Shown: piece after piece, positions 43,324 through 52,506 of the stretch
How positions within the stretch are numbered: the stretch's first letter is position 1
How the letters are laid out: each line of letters begins with the position of its first letter
Source of the DNA: Neoroseomonas lacus
GTDB lineage: Bacteria > Pseudomonadota > Alphaproteobacteria > Acetobacterales > Acetobacteraceae
Direction of reading: 5' to 3'
NCBI RefSeq assembly: GCF_014644535.1
Contig: NZ_BMKW01000002.1
Coordinates: 1 to 64,000, forward strand
Length of the DNA: 64,000 bases
Notes under the pieces: generated by a model
Databases searched by the model: none
The model's input: the letters and a program-made list of their open reading frames with translations, nothing else
What the model was told of the DNA's origin: nothing
Translations under genes and position numbers: made by a program

Positions 43324-44440
43324 TCACCTCGCCAGCGCCGCGACGCCGCGATAGGCGCCGACGCCCTCCCCCAGCTTCGCGTTGTTCGCTTCGCGGATGC
43401 GCGCGGCCGCGTCGTCATACAGGAACGGCAGGAAGGCGTAGCTTCGCCCGGCGGTTACCGGCAACGCCTGGTGCAGCAGGGAGCAGGAGAACACCGCCGC
43501 CCCGCCGGTCGGCGCGCGCCAGGATCGCGGGCCGTATTCGGGAAAGCGCAATTCGCCGCCTTCGAATTCCTCGGCGTTGAGGTTGATCGTAACGGCGAAG
43601 CGACGATGTGCGGTGCCGGCCGTCGTGTTGTCGCGATGCGCGCCGAAATGGCCGAGTTCGGCGGAATCGTAGCAGGCGACGATGTGGCGCTCCATGCGGG
43701 TGGCGCGGAAGTGATGGGCCTTCAGCAATTCCGGCACGACACGGCGCAGCACGCCATCGCGTACGGCTTGGCGCAGGCCTTCATCGGCGATGTCGCAATC
43801 GCGGCGGCGCTTCAAGGCGGGGTCCTGCAGGCCGACGGTCTTGCCGTTGACCTCGCGCATGAAGCCGGAGGGGGTGCCGCCCTGATCCTCGTAATAGGCG
43901 ATGAGGGCGCGGCAGAGTGCGGGGTCGAAGACCCGCGGCAGCACCAGAACGGGTGGTGGGATCTCGACACCAGCATCCAGCGATGGTGGCGGGAGGGAGG
44001 CCAAGCGGTCGAGGATGGCCTGTGATTTGGTGATCGGGCGCGTCTCGATCACCCGCAGCATTGGGTCGAGCAGCACCCAGGACGGGGCGCAGATCGCCCG
44101 GCCGTCGGCGCCCGCGGTGTCGCGGAGCGCGCCATAGGCGCGGGCCACCCGGGCGTCGAGGTCGAACAGGAAGCGGATGCCGGGGATGGAGGGCTTCAGG
44201 CGGCCCTGGTCGCGATCGGCGGGGTCGGCTCTGATGCCGAAGACGCAGGCGTTGCCGTCATCGAACAGAGCGCGACAGGCCGCGGTGGCGGCCAGCGCGG
44301 CCTGTGCTTCGGGTCGCGTCGCGGCGCTGATGAAGGCCCGGCAACACATAGCGTCCCGCCACCGAATGGAAGGCGTAGCAGGGGTTGTCGGTCGAGGGCA
44401 GGTTGAACCAGGGGGCGGGGTCGCCGGGTTGCAGATGCAT
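43324..44440 (-). CDS. Redoxin / 2OG-Fe(II) oxygenase fusion, frameshifted
   Basis: The C-terminal part (from about 44349) is a 2-oxoglutarate/Fe(II) dioxygenase with the HxD ligands in HFGAHRDNT and a distal histidine and 2OG arginine in LLHQALPVTAGRSYAF. Before it is a peroxiredoxin-like domain (FGIRADPADRDQGRL, IRFLFDLDARVARAYGAL). The expected first strand, MHLQPGDPAPWFNLPS to GRYV, lies in a different frame (44440 down to about 44350), and a one-base shift near 44343-44352 would join the two. It is either a mutation or a sequencing error. If real, translation may restart at ATG 44349, losing 30 residues. Substrate unknown. Confidence 0.75.
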
Positions 44441-44494
44441 GATGGTGGCAGGGCATTTCCTTCCCCCCGCTTCGGGCAACCGGGCCGTGCTGCG

Positions 44495-45337
44495 TCAGCC
44501 CTTCACCGCGCCGGCCATCAGCCCGGCGACGATGCGGCGCTGGAACACCAGCACGAGGACCAGCAGCGGCACGGTCACGATGACCGAGGCCGCCATGATG
44601 CGCCCCCAGGGCAGTTCGAAGGCGCTCGACCCGCTGATCAGGGCGATGGCGACGGGCACGGTGCGCATCTCGTCGGTCAGGGTGAAGGTCAGCGCAAAGA
44701 GAAACTCGTTCCACGCTGCGATGAAGGCGAGCAGGCCGGTGGTCGCCAGCGCCGGGCCCATCAGCGGCAGGAAGATTCGGGTCAGCACCACCCAGGGCGT
44801 GGCGCCGTCGATCATGGCGGCTTCCTCCAGTTCGCGCGGCATCTCGCGCATGAAGGTGGTCAGCACCCAGACGGTGAAGGGCAGCGTGAAGATCAGGTAG
44901 GAGAACACCAGGGACAGCAGGTTGTTGTAGAGCCCGAGCCAGCGGATCAGCTCGAACAGCCCCGACAGCACGGCGACCTGCGGGAACATCGAGACGGCGA
45001 GGATGGCCGCCAGCATCACCCCGCGCCCGCGGAAGGCGACGCGCCCCAGGGCGAAGGCCGCGCTGGCCCCGAGGGCGAGCGAGACCGCCACCACCGACCC
45101 GGCGACGACGACCGAGTTGAGGATGTTCCGCCCGAAGGGCCGGTCGCGGAACACGGCGGCGTAGTTGCCCCAGGCGGGGTCGGCGGGGAACAGCTCGGCG
45201 CTGAACAGCGCGCTGCCCGATTTCAGCGAGGAGACGATCGCCCAAAAGAAGGGGAAGACCGTGTAGGCGACGATCACCAGCAGCAGCAGCGCGAACAGGG
45301 CGCGGGCCGCCAGGCTACGCAGCCGGCGCCCGCTCAT
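44495..45337 (-). CDS. Carbohydrate ABC transporter permease (MalG-like)
   Basis: A 280-residue inner-membrane subunit with six helices and the cytoplasmic EAA loop ([29 protein letters not shown]) that contacts the ATPase. MalG-type features are [35 protein letters not shown] and [13 protein letters not shown]. The ATG overlaps the MalF-like stop by 4 nt. Last gene of a receptor-permease-permease unit with no ATPase gene. Confidence 0.92.
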   Translation of the reverse strand: MSGRRLRSLAARALFALLLLVIVAYTVFPFFWAIVSSLKSGSALFSAELFPADPAWGNYAAVFRDRPFGRNILNSVVVAGSVVAVSLALGASAAFALGRVAFRGRGVMLAAILAVSMFPQVAVLSGLFELIRWLGLYNNLLSLVFSYLIFTLPFTVWVLTTFMREMPRELEEAAMIDGATPWVVLTRIFLPLMGPALATTGLLAFIAAWNEFLFALTFTLTDEMRTVPVAIALISGSSAFELPWGRIMAASVIVTVPLLVLVLVFQRRIVAGLMAGAVKG

Positions 45338-46254
45338 CGCCCGTCCTCCGCCGCGCCGAGGCGCACGCGGCCGAGCGTCACCAGCAGCACCGTTGCCGCC
45401 GCGATCACCAGGAACAGCCCGGTCGCCGCCGCGGAGCCGAAGCCGACATCCTGGAAATCCACGAGATGCTGGCGCGCATAGACCGACATCGAGGCGGTGG
45501 CGGCGCTGTTGCCGGTCAGCACATACATCAGGTCGAAGACGCGCAGCGCGTCGAGCGCGCGGAAGATGACGGCGACCATCAGCGCCGGGCGGATCAGCGG
45601 CAGGGTCAGGCGGAAGAAGCGGCCGACCGGGCCGAGGCCGTCGATCTCGGCCGCTTCGTAGATCTCGCCGGGCAGCAATTGCAGCGCGGCCAGGATGAGC
45701 AGCGCCATGAAGGGCGTCGTCTTCCACACATCGACGGCGACGACGGCCCATAGCGCGAGGTCGGGGTCGGCGGTGAAGGCAAGCGGGCGGGCGATGACGC
45801 CGAGCGCGAGCAGCGCCTCGTTCACCACGCCGACCTGGTCGTGCAGCATCCAGCCCCACATCTGCGCGGAGACCACGGTTGGGATCGCCCAGGGGATCAG
45901 CATTGCCGCACGCAGCAGGCCGCGCCCGCGCATGCGTTCGTTCAACGCCAGCGCGATGACGAGGCCGAGCAGCGTCTCCAGCGAGACTGAGACGATGGCG
46001 AAGGAGACGGTGTTGCGCACGGCGTTCCACCAGTCGGGGTCCTGGATGAGCCAGGCGTAGTTCTCCAGCCCGATGAAGGCGGGCGCGGCGGTGTCGTCGA
46101 GCCGCGCATCAGTCAGCGAGAACCAGATGGTGCGGGCCAGCGGCCAGCCGGCGACCAGCAGCACCGTCACCACCATCGGCACCAGGAACAGCCAGGCGGC
46201 GCGGCGGCGCTCCAGCGCGAGGGCCGACAGGCCGCGGGCGGCGGGCGCTACCAT
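45334..46254 (-). CDS. Carbohydrate ABC transporter permease (MalF-like)
   Basis: A 306-residue permease: [65 protein letters not shown], and the EAA loop [29 protein letters not shown]. It pairs with the MalG-like subunit. It overlaps the stop of the upstream receptor gene by 7 nt, so the three genes form one transcript. Confidence 0.92.
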   Translation of the reverse strand: MVAPAARGLSALALERRRAAWLFLVPMVVTVLLVAGWPLARTIWFSLTDARLDDTAAPAFIGLENYAWLIQDPDWWNAVRNTVSFAIVSVSLETLLGLVIALALNERMRGRGLLRAAMLIPWAIPTVVSAQMWGWMLHDQVGVVNEALLALGVIARPLAFTADPDLALWAVVAVDVWKTTPFMALLILAALQLLPGEIYEAAEIDGLGPVGRFFRLTLPLIRPALMVAVIFRALDALRVFDLMYVLTGNSAATASMSVYARQHLVDFQDVGFGSAAATGLFLVIAAATVLLVTLGRVRLGAAEDGR

Positions 46255-47513
46255 GGGCCGTGCCGCCGCACGCGCTCGAGGCTGCGTGCGAGGCGTTGGA
46301 GGACCGCGGGGGCCTCGCCGTGGTCGGACAGCACGGTGTGCACGGCGTTCCAGAACTGCGCGGAGACCTGGTTGTAGCGCCCGGCGGTGACGCTCGACGG
46401 GCGCGCGACGGCGTTCTCGAAGGCGCCGCGCAGCGTGCCGAAGAAGGGGTTGGCGGCCAGCACCTCCGGGTCCTCGTACAGGTCGCGGATGGTCGGGTTG
46501 AGCGCGGCGGTGATGGCGCGGCGCTTCTGTTCGGCGCGGGAGGTCAGGTAGGTCACCAGCGCCACGGCTTCGTCCGGGTGGCGGGAGTAGCGCGAGACGG
46601 CGAGTTGCTCGCCACCGAGCGTCGCGCTGTGGCGCCCACCCTCCCCCGCGCCGCGTGGCAGCAGGGCGACGGCGACACGGCCGCGCACCGGACTGTCCTC
46701 GGCGTTCACCAGCGGCCAGGCGTAGGGCCAGTTCCGCATGAAGACGGCGTTGCCCGATTGGAACACGCCGCGGGCTTCCTCCTCGCCGTAGTTCAGCACG
46801 CCCTCGGGGGCGATGGTGCCGACCCAGCCGGCGGCCTGGGCCAGGGCGGTGGCGGCGCGGGGGTTGTCGATGGTGATGGCGCCATCCGGGGCGACGATGG
46901 TGCCGCCGTCATGGCTGTTGACCCATTCCAGCGCGTTGACCGTCAGCCCCTCATAGGCGCGGCCCTGGAAGACGAAGCCCCACATTCGCGCATGGCCGGC
47001 GGCGCGCTCGGCCTCCTGGATGCGGCGCGCGGTGTCGGTGAGTTGCCGCCAGGTTTCGGGCACCGGCAGGTGATATTGGTCCAGCAGGTCGCGCCGAACA
47101 TAGAGCACGCCGGCATTTGTGAACCACGGCATCGCCACCAACCGGCCCGCCACCGTGTTGTTCGCGAGGATCGCCGGGAATTGCTCGGCCCGCGCCACGG
47201 CATCGAGCGCGCCGGACAGGTCGAGAAGGTGCGCCGCAAGGATGCCTGGCCAGACGACGTCGATCTGCAGCACGTCGATGTCGCCCGACCGGGCGGCGAG
47301 GAGCTGCTGGTACAGCGCCAGGCGTTCCGAGCTGCCGGCCGGCGTCGAGATCATCGTGACGTGATTGCCGGTGTCGCGCGCCCAGGCCTCCGCGCCCTCG
47401 CGGCAGAGCCGGGCCTCGATGCCCACCGACCCGCAGGACAGCGCCAGGGTGACCTCAGCCCGCGCCGGCGGGGCCAGAAGCGTCGCGCCGATCAGCAACA
47501 GGATCGCGCGCAT
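46248..47513 (-). CDS. Carbohydrate ABC transporter substrate-binding protein
   Basis: A 421-residue family 1 receptor with a signal peptide (MRAILLLIGATLLAPPARA) and the sequence LALYQQLLAARSGDIDVLQIDVVWPGILAAHLLDLSG, MPWFTNAGVLYVRRDLL, NWPYAWPLV and AVSRYSRHPDEAVALVTYL typical of trehalose/maltose-type binding proteins (ThuE-like). First gene of the operon; the missing ATPase must be supplied in trans. Confidence 0.92.
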   Translation of the reverse strand: MRAILLLIGATLLAPPARAEVTLALSCGSVGIEARLCREGAEAWARDTGNHVTMISTPAGSSERLALYQQLLAARSGDIDVLQIDVVWPGILAAHLLDLSGALDAVARAEQFPAILANNTVAGRLVAMPWFTNAGVLYVRRDLLDQYHLPVPETWRQLTDTARRIQEAERAAGHARMWGFVFQGRAYEGLTVNALEWVNSHDGGTIVAPDGAITIDNPRAATALAQAAGWVGTIAPEGVLNYGEEEARGVFQSGNAVFMRNWPYAWPLVNAEDSPVRGRVAVALLPRGAGEGGRHSATLGGEQLAVSRYSRHPDEAVALVTYLTSRAEQKRRAITAALNPTIRDLYEDPEVLAANPFFGTLRGAFENAVARPSSVTAGRYNQVSAQFWNAVHTVLSDHGEAPAVLQRLARSLERVRRHGPW

Positions 47514-47584
47514 CTTGTTCCTCCCGGTTCACCTGTTGCGTGCAGACACACAACACGTGACGGGGCGGAAAGATGCAGCGGGGG

Positions 47585-48115
47585 TCAGATCCGTTCGCTG
47601 AGCCGGATCGCCACTTTGCAGCCGGCCTTGATGGCGGCAGAGAGCAGTCGGTAGGCGGGGGCCTGTTCCGCCTCGTTGGCGAGGCCGATGTCGCGGTGTT
47701 CCAGTTCCTCGGCACGGAAGGTAGCGATATGGGCCTTGAGCGCGGCCTCATCCTCGCCGAGTGCGGCTTCCTGGGCCTGGTAATGTTCGTCGATCGCTTC
47801 CTCGACCGCGACGGTGCAGGCCATGGCGCCGCGATGGCCGAGCAGCGCGGTCGCCGCCCCCAACGCGAAGCCGGCGACATGCCAGACCGGCAGCAGCGCG
47901 GTCGGCCGCACGCGGCGTTCGCCGACCAAGCGGGAGAAGGTGTCGAGATGGACCTGCTCCTGGTCCTTCATGTGTTCGAGCGTCCCACGCCATTTGGTGC
48001 GGCCGAGCACGGCGAGCTGACCTTCGTAGATCCGCTTCGCCCCGTATTCGCCGGCGTGGTCGACACGGATGGCGCGCTCGACCATGGCGCGCGGGGTGGG
48101 GTCGGGGTGGGTCAT
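47585..48115 (-). CDS. coq7: Demethoxyubiquinone hydroxylase (Coq7)
   Basis: A 176-residue carboxylate-bridged diiron enzyme for the C6/C5 hydroxylation in ubiquinone synthesis. All iron ligands are visible: RAIRVDHAGEYGAKRIYEGQ, EHMKDQEQVHLDTF, VEEAIDEHY and EELEHRDIG. It indicates aerobic ubiquinone respiration. ATG 48115 overlaps the DsbB-like stop by 4 nt; the frame upstream lies over that gene. Confidence 0.94.
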   Translation of the reverse strand: MTHPDPTPRAMVERAIRVDHAGEYGAKRIYEGQLAVLGRTKWRGTLEHMKDQEQVHLDTFSRLVGERRVRPTALLPVWHVAGFALGAATALLGHRGAMACTVAVEEAIDEHYQAQEAALGEDEAALKAHIATFRAEELEHRDIGLANEAEQAPAYRLLSAAIKAGCKVAIRLSERI

Positions 48116-48600
48116 GGGCGGGTGCTCCGGCGGGCCAACACCAGCGCCAGCGCGCCAAGGCTCAGCCCGTAGATAAGGTTCATCGCCGCCATGGTCAGGG
48201 GCAGGCCCTCGATCAGATAGGTCGCGGCGTCGCACGGCTTGGTGGGCGCGGCGGCGAGGCTGCGCATCATGTCGTCGATGCTGCCCGCAGTGCCGGCCGT
48301 CGGCGCCTGGCAACTCGGCAGCGGGGAAGGCCACCAGCCCTGCTCGACGCCGACATGCAGCGCGCCGATGCCGGCCGAGACCAGCGCGGCAAGGCCGGCC
48401 AGGCCGATCAGCACGGTGCGCGCCCGGCCAGGGATAAGTACGCCGAGGGCGGCCAACCCGGCCGCCGCCCAATAGGGCCAGCGCTGCCACAGACAGAGCT
48501 CGCAAGGGGCGAGACCCCACCAGGTTTCGCTGCCGAGGGCGAAGAGCGGCGCGGCCGCGGCGAGGACGACGATGAGAAGCGCGTAGGGCATGGCGCCCAT
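48112..48600 (-). CDS. DsbB-like disulfide bond formation protein
   Basis: A 162-residue four-helix membrane protein with the quinone-proximal CxxC in APCELCLWQRWPYW and a second cysteine pair (PSCQAP ... KPCDAA), the DsbB arrangement for reoxidising DsbA. An alternative start is the ATG at 48591. It is coupled to coq7 by an ATGA overlap; both use ubiquinone chemistry, but the link is probably only positional. Confidence 0.9.
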   Translation of the reverse strand: MGAMPYALLIVVLAAAAPLFALGSETWWGLAPCELCLWQRWPYWAAAGLAALGVLIPGRARTVLIGLAGLAALVSAGIGALHVGVEQGWWPSPLPSCQAPTAGTAGSIDDMMRSLAAAPTKPCDAATYLIEGLPLTMAAMNLIYGLSLGALALVLARRSTRP

Positions 48601-48680
48601 GTTGCGCCGCAGCGGCGCCGGCGCAACTGGACCGGTACGCGGGCCGCGCCTAGCCTCGCCCCGACGCGAGGGAGAGAGCG

Positions 48681-49307
48681 ATGCGCAAGCTGTGGGGCCG
48701 GGCCAGTTCCAGCAATGTCATGAAGGTGCTCTGGGCGCTGGATGAGCTCGGCCTGCCCTATGACCGCATCGACGCCGGCGGCGCCTTCGGCCGCACGCGC
48801 GAGCCCGAATACCGCGCCATGAACCCGATGGGCCTGGTGCCGACCCTGCAGGAGGAAGACGGCTGGTCGGTGTGGGAGGCCAACACGATCTGCCGCTACC
48901 TGTGCAATGAATACGCGCCGGACAGCCCGCTGTATCCGAAGGCGCCGCGCGCCCGGGCCGAGGCCGAGACCTGGATGGATTGGGCGCTGGCCCATGTCAC
49001 CAGCCCGATGGTGGTGATCTTCTTCACCCATATCCGGCTGAAGGAGAACGAGCGCGACTGGGCGGCGGAGAAGAAGGCACGCGAGGATTGCGGGCGTCTA
49101 TGGAAGATTGTCGACGCGAAGCTCGCGGGCCGGCGCTTCCTGTGCGGGGATGCGCTGACGCTGGCCGACATCGCGCTGGGCTGCTGGGTGCACCGATGGT
49201 TCGCGCTGCCGATCGAACGGCCTGACCTGCCGAACCTCGCGGCATATTATGAAACGTTGAAGACCCGGCCAGGATTCGTGCAGCACATTGCCCTGCCGCT
49301 GGAGTGA
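48681..49307 (+). CDS. Glutathione S-transferase family protein
   Basis: A 208-residue cytosolic GST. The N-terminal thioredoxin-like domain (KLWGRASSSNVMKVLWALDELGLPYDRI) has serine at the catalytic position, NPMGLVPTLQEEDGWSVWEANTICRYL carries the cis-Pro and glutathione gamma-glutamyl site, and an all-helical C-domain follows (LCGDALTLADIALGCW). Divergent from the DsbB-like gene. Directly followed by an R3 hairpin. Substrate unknown. Confidence 0.92.
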   Translation: MRKLWGRASSSNVMKVLWALDELGLPYDRIDAGGAFGRTREPEYRAMNPMGLVPTLQEEDGWSVWEANTICRYLCNEYAPDSPLYPKAPRARAEAETWMDWALAHVTSPMVVIFFTHIRLKENERDWAAEKKAREDCGRLWKIVDAKLAGRRFLCGDALTLADIALGCWVHRWFALPIERPDLPNLAAYYETLKTRPGFVQHIALPLE

Positions 49308-49308
49308 C

Positions 49309-49354
49309 GGAAGGTCGGGGGAGAGAACTCCCCCGAATCCCCCTCCTTTTTCTG
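49309..49354 (+). repeat. R3 terminator-like repeat, copy 1
   Basis: GGAAGGTCGGGGGAG, AGAA loop, CTCCCCCGA, then ATCCCCCTCCTTTTTCTG: a 7-bp G/C hairpin and a T-run 3 nt after the GST stop. Nearly identical sequence occurs at 54948-54994 and, inverted, at 55034-55079. It may serve as a Rho-independent terminator. Confidence 0.8.
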
Positions 49355-49415
49355 GCTGGTGGGGACTGACGGCGGGGGGGTGGAATCCTGCCCCCGCTCT
49401 TTTCGGGAGGATGCA

Positions 49416-49814
49416 ATGACACAGACCACCACGAGCCACGCCGAGGGCGCCCATTTTGAACGCGGGCTGCGCGCTTTCTTCGAGTATCGCGACCTCGGCA
49501 TCGCCAAGGCCACGGAAGGCGCCTTCGGGGCGCATGTCATCCGCGGCATCCCGGGCGAGCACGCCACCGGCCAGTGGCACACCCATGACCTGCCCTTCCA
49601 GATGTTCTTCGTGCTGAAGGGCTGGGTGCGCTTCGAATACGAGGATATCGGCGAAAAGACCTTCAAGGCCGGCGATTGTTGCTACCAGCCGCGGCTGGTG
49701 AAGCACCGCGAGATCGAGCATTCCGACGATGTCGAGATCCTGGAGATCACCGGGCCGGCGGAATTCGAGACGAAGGTCGTCCCGGCCCCGGCAAGCGCCG
49801 CCGCCGCGGAATAA
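49416..49814 (+). CDS. Cupin domain protein
   Basis: A 132-residue single-domain cupin: GQWHTHDLPFQMFFVLKGWVRFEYED is motif 1 with two histidines and a glutamate-like position, and CCYQPRLVKHREIEHSDDVEILEI is motif 2 with the third histidine. It should bind a metal; reaction unknown. ATG 49416 follows GGGAGG; the longer frame is rejected. Followed by tRNA-Leu. Confidence 0.87.
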   Translation: MTQTTTSHAEGAHFERGLRAFFEYRDLGIAKATEGAFGAHVIRGIPGEHATGQWHTHDLPFQMFFVLKGWVRFEYEDIGEKTFKAGDCCYQPRLVKHREIEHSDDVEILEITGPAEFETKVVPAPASAAAAE

Positions 49815-49867
49815 GCGGCGAGGCTCTGGACGACTCACGTCGCCCCCGGCTACCAGGGGCGGCGCAG

Positions 49868-49950
49868 GCCCCTGTGGCGGAATGGTAGACGCAGGCGACT
49901 CAAAATCGCCCACCCGTAAGGGTATGGGAGTTCGACTCTCCCCGGGGGCA
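49868..49950 (+). tRNA. tRNA-Leu (anticodon CAA)
   Basis: An 83-nt class II tRNA. The acceptor stem GCCCCTG / CGGGGGC, the anticodon loop CTCAAAA (anticodon CAA, reading UUG) inside GGCGA/TCGCC, a variable arm CACCCGTAAGGGTATG and T-arm GAGTTCGACTC are clear. The CCA end is not encoded, unlike the tRNA-Ser in this window. D-loop AATGGTAGACG is standard for tRNA-Leu. Confidence 0.96.
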
Positions 49951-49984
49951 TACCCACCCTGGCAAACGGCACGCCGGGCCGTGC

Positions 49985-50356
49985 CTAAACGACCTCGATG
50001 CTGAACCGATCGGCATAGAAGGCCAGATACCCCTCGATCGCCTTCATCGCGTCATGGGGCGCCTCATAGCTCCAGACCGCATTCGCCGCCTTTTCCCCGA
50101 GCAGCGGCACGCTGAAATACGATGCCTCCCCCTTGTAGGGGCAGTAGGTGTGGTGCGCGCTGGGCTCGAGCTGCGCCATGTCCACATCCCCGCGCGGGAT
50201 GTAGTGCACCGGCGGATACCGCGCCTCGCACAGCGTCAGCGCCGCCGCGCTGTCGGCGATGACAACCTCGCCCACCCGCACCGCTACCCGCCCGGAAGCG
50301 GGCGCGATGCTGATCGGGTGGTCGGCATTGGGCAGCCTGATCGGCCTGTCGGTCAC
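49985..50356 (-). CDS. DUF427 domain protein
   Basis: A 123-residue protein matching DUF427: GRVAVRVGEVVIADSAAALTLCEARYPPVHYIPRGDV, THTYCPYKGEA-like HHTYCPYKGEASYFSV, and VWSYEAPHDAMKAIEGYLAFYADR. These small beta-rich proteins are widespread and uncharacterised. Its start overlaps the ClC gene stop by 4 nt, so it is expressed as the second gene of that unit. Confidence 0.9.
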   Translation of the reverse strand: MTDRPIRLPNADHPISIAPASGRVAVRVGEVVIADSAAALTLCEARYPPVHYIPRGDVDMAQLEPSAHHTYCPYKGEASYFSVPLLGEKAANAVWSYEAPHDAMKAIEGYLAFYADRFSIEVV

Positions 50357-51633
50357 TCAGCCCTCCTCATCCCGTCGCACAGCCGCGCCATGGCCGTCGC
50401 CACCGCTACGGCCACCAGCACCGGCAATGCGAAGTCATCGTCCGCGCGGGTGAGTTCGAATCCCAGCACAATCGCGGTGATCGGCATGCGCATCGACACC
50501 GAAAGGAACGCGGTGGCGCCGACCAGCGCGTAGGCCCCGTGCCCGGCCCCAGAAGGCCAAGCCAGGCTCCACACCCCGCCCAGCACCACGCCCAGCAACG
50601 CGCCGATCGTCATCCCCGGCGTCAGCAGCCCGCCATCGGCCCCGGCGCGCAGCGCCCCGGTGGTGGCCAGGATCTTCAACACCATCAGCATCGCCGCGAC
50701 CCCGATCCCCAGCGTGCCATCCAGCCCGAGTTGGATCGGCCCCTTGCCATTGCCCGGCAGCGCCGGGAAGGGCATGGCGGCCAGCCCGATCAGGCCGAAG
50801 ACCAGCAGGCAGAACAAGATGCTCCGAGCGTCATGCACCGCCCCGGTGCGGGCCCGTCGCATGGCGTGGCGATACAGCCAGCCGCCCAGCCCGAGCACCG
50901 GCCCGCAGGCCGCCGCCCAGGCCACCAGCGAAGCGCTGACCGCAAGCGGCGGCAGCCGGTACTGGTAGATATCCCCCAGCCCGACCCAGGCCACCGCCGC
51001 CGCCACCGCGGCTGCCCCGAGCGCCGGCACCGCCACCGCCGGGGCGAAGCTCGCGAGCAGCACCTCCATGGTGAACAGCGCCCCGCCGAGCGGCACGTTG
51101 TAGACCGCCGCCAGCCCCGCCCCGGCCGCGCAGGCGATCAGGACGCGCGCTTCCTCCGCCGGCAACCGCAACGCGCTGGCAAGCCGCCCGGCGGCCAGGG
51201 CGGCGAGCTGGCGCGGCGCCCCTTCCCGTCCCAGCGGTGACCCCAGCGCGACGGTGACGATCTGCAGCAGCACATGGCCGATCGTCGTGGCGGCCGGCAT
51301 GGGCGTGGCGGGATCGGCCATGGCAGCCTCCACCGAGACGAAAGGCCGGCAGAACCGATGCAGCACCCACCAGCCGAGCCCGGCTACCGTGCCGCAGCCG
51401 ACCAGCACCACCAGGCGACGCCATGGCGGGGCCGCCCGCACGCCGTCGAGGAAGCTTTCCATGCCGAGCAGCGCGTGCGGGCTGTAGCCGAAGGCCAGGT
51501 GCTGGATGGCATGCAGCAGCAGCGCCAGTGACACCCCGGCCAGCCCGCCGGCCAGGCCGGTCAGCAGGACGGCGAGGACATAGGCGACCGGTCGGCGCGT
51601 CCCTTCCGGGGCGTCAGGGGCCGCCGGACTCAC
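50353..51633 (-). CDS. ClC family chloride channel/antiporter
   Basis: A 426-residue membrane protein with the ClC fold: [22 protein letters not shown] contains the gating glutamate motif (GREGxP-like), [28 protein letters not shown] follows, and [20 protein letters not shown] matches the GxFxP-like ion site. A gating glutamate favours the H+/Cl- antiporter type. There are no CBS domains. It is transcribed toward DUF427 and divergent from the acpXL cluster. Confidence 0.9.
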   Translation of the reverse strand: MSPAAPDAPEGTRRPVAYVLAVLLTGLAGGLAGVSLALLLHAIQHLAFGYSPHALLGMESFLDGVRAAPPWRRLVVLVGCGTVAGLGWWVLHRFCRPFVSVEAAMADPATPMPAATTIGHVLLQIVTVALGSPLGREGAPRQLAALAAGRLASALRLPAEEARVLIACAAGAGLAAVYNVPLGGALFTMEVLLASFAPAVAVPALGAAAVAAAVAWVGLGDIYQYRLPPLAVSASLVAWAAACGPVLGLGGWLYRHAMRRARTGAVHDARSILFCLLVFGLIGLAAMPFPALPGNGKGPIQLGLDGTLGIGVAAMLMVLKILATTGALRAGADGGLLTPGMTIGALLGVVLGGVWSLAWPSGAGHGAYALVGATAFLSVSMRMPITAIVLGFELTRADDDFALPVLVAVAVATAMARLCDGMRRAE

Positions 51634-51750
51634 GCCAAACCTGCCGGGTCACCGCCCATGCGGGCCTCGAAACTTGCCATCCGGCCTCATTCGCGCCAAA
51701 GACGCCCCCCAATCCCTTCCCCACCCCGGATTCCCCACGGAGGGCCACCC

Positions 51751-52032
51751 ATGGCCTCGTCCTTCGACCGCATCGCCGACATCATCGCCGAAAACAGCGA
51801 AGTCGAGCGGGACAAGATCCTGCCCGACAGCCATGTGATCAATGATCTCGGCATCGACAGCCTGGACTTCCTCGACATCGTCTTCGCCATCGACAAGGCC
51901 TTCGGCATCAAGGTCCCTGTCGAGGCCTGGACGCAGGAAGTCAACGCCGGCACCGCGCCGGCGGAACAGTACTTCGTCATGAAGAATCTGGCCGCGCGCA
52001 TCGACGAGCTGGTCGCCGCCAAGGGCGGCTGA
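51751..52032 (+). CDS. acpXL: Acyl carrier protein AcpXL
   Basis: A 93-residue acyl carrier protein for very-long-chain hydroxy fatty acid of lipid [20 protein letters not shown], the phosphopantetheine serine S37 in [21 protein letters not shown], and the AcpXL-specific stretch [21 protein letters not shown] distinguish it from ordinary AcpP. ATG 51751 follows ACGGAGGG. First gene of the acpXL-fabZ-fabF2XL-fabF1XL-adh2XL-lpxXL cluster, and divergent from the ClC gene. Confidence 0.94.
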   Translation: MASSFDRIADIIAENSEVERDKILPDSHVINDLGIDSLDFLDIVFAIDKAFGIKVPVEAWTQEVNAGTAPAEQYFVMKNLAARIDELVAAKGG

Positions 52033-52059
52033 GCCGGCCGCGGCCGGGGGGAACCCGCC

Positions 52060-52506
52060 TTGAAGCTCGAATACTTCCAGATGATCGACCGCGTCGTCTC
52101 CTTCGACGGCGAATCGATCGTGGTCGAGAGCACCATCCCTGACGCCTCCCCGGTGTTCGAGGGGCATTTCCCCGGCTACCCGCTGATGCCCGGCGTGCTG
52201 CTGGTCGAGACCATGGCCCAGGCTTCCGGCTGGCTGCTGCTCAAGCTCGGCAATTTTGAGCGCATGCCCTTCCTGATGGGCGTTAAGGAAGCCAAGTTCC
52301 GATCCTTTATCGGCCCCGGCACGCCGGTCACGGTCCATGCGCAGCGCCTGCATGACGGGTCGGGCTACGCCGTGACGAAGGCGCGCATCGAGGCGAATGG
52401 CAAGCGTATCTGCGACGCGGAGCTGACCTTGCGCATCATGGACTTTCCCGCCCCCGAACTTGCCGCCGCCATGCGTGGCCGCGGGCAGGAGCTTGGCCTC
52501 GCATGA
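52060..52506 (+). CDS. fabZXL: 3-hydroxyacyl-ACP dehydratase of the VLCFA cluster (TTG start)
   Basis: A 148-residue hotdog-fold dehydratase: VFEGHFPGYPLMPGVLLVETMAQASGW holds the catalytic histidine (GHFPGYP) and glutamate (VETMAQ). It dehydrates 3-hydroxyacyl-AcpXL during chain elongation. TTG 52060 follows a GGGGGGAA Shine-Dalgarno. The stop overlaps the fabF2XL ATG by 4 nt. Confidence 0.9.
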   Translation: MKLEYFQMIDRVVSFDGESIVVESTIPDASPVFEGHFPGYPLMPGVLLVETMAQASGWLLLKLGNFERMPFLMGVKEAKFRSFIGPGTPVTVHAQRLHDGSGYAVTKARIEANGKRICDAELTLRIMDFPAPELAAAMRGRGQELGLA

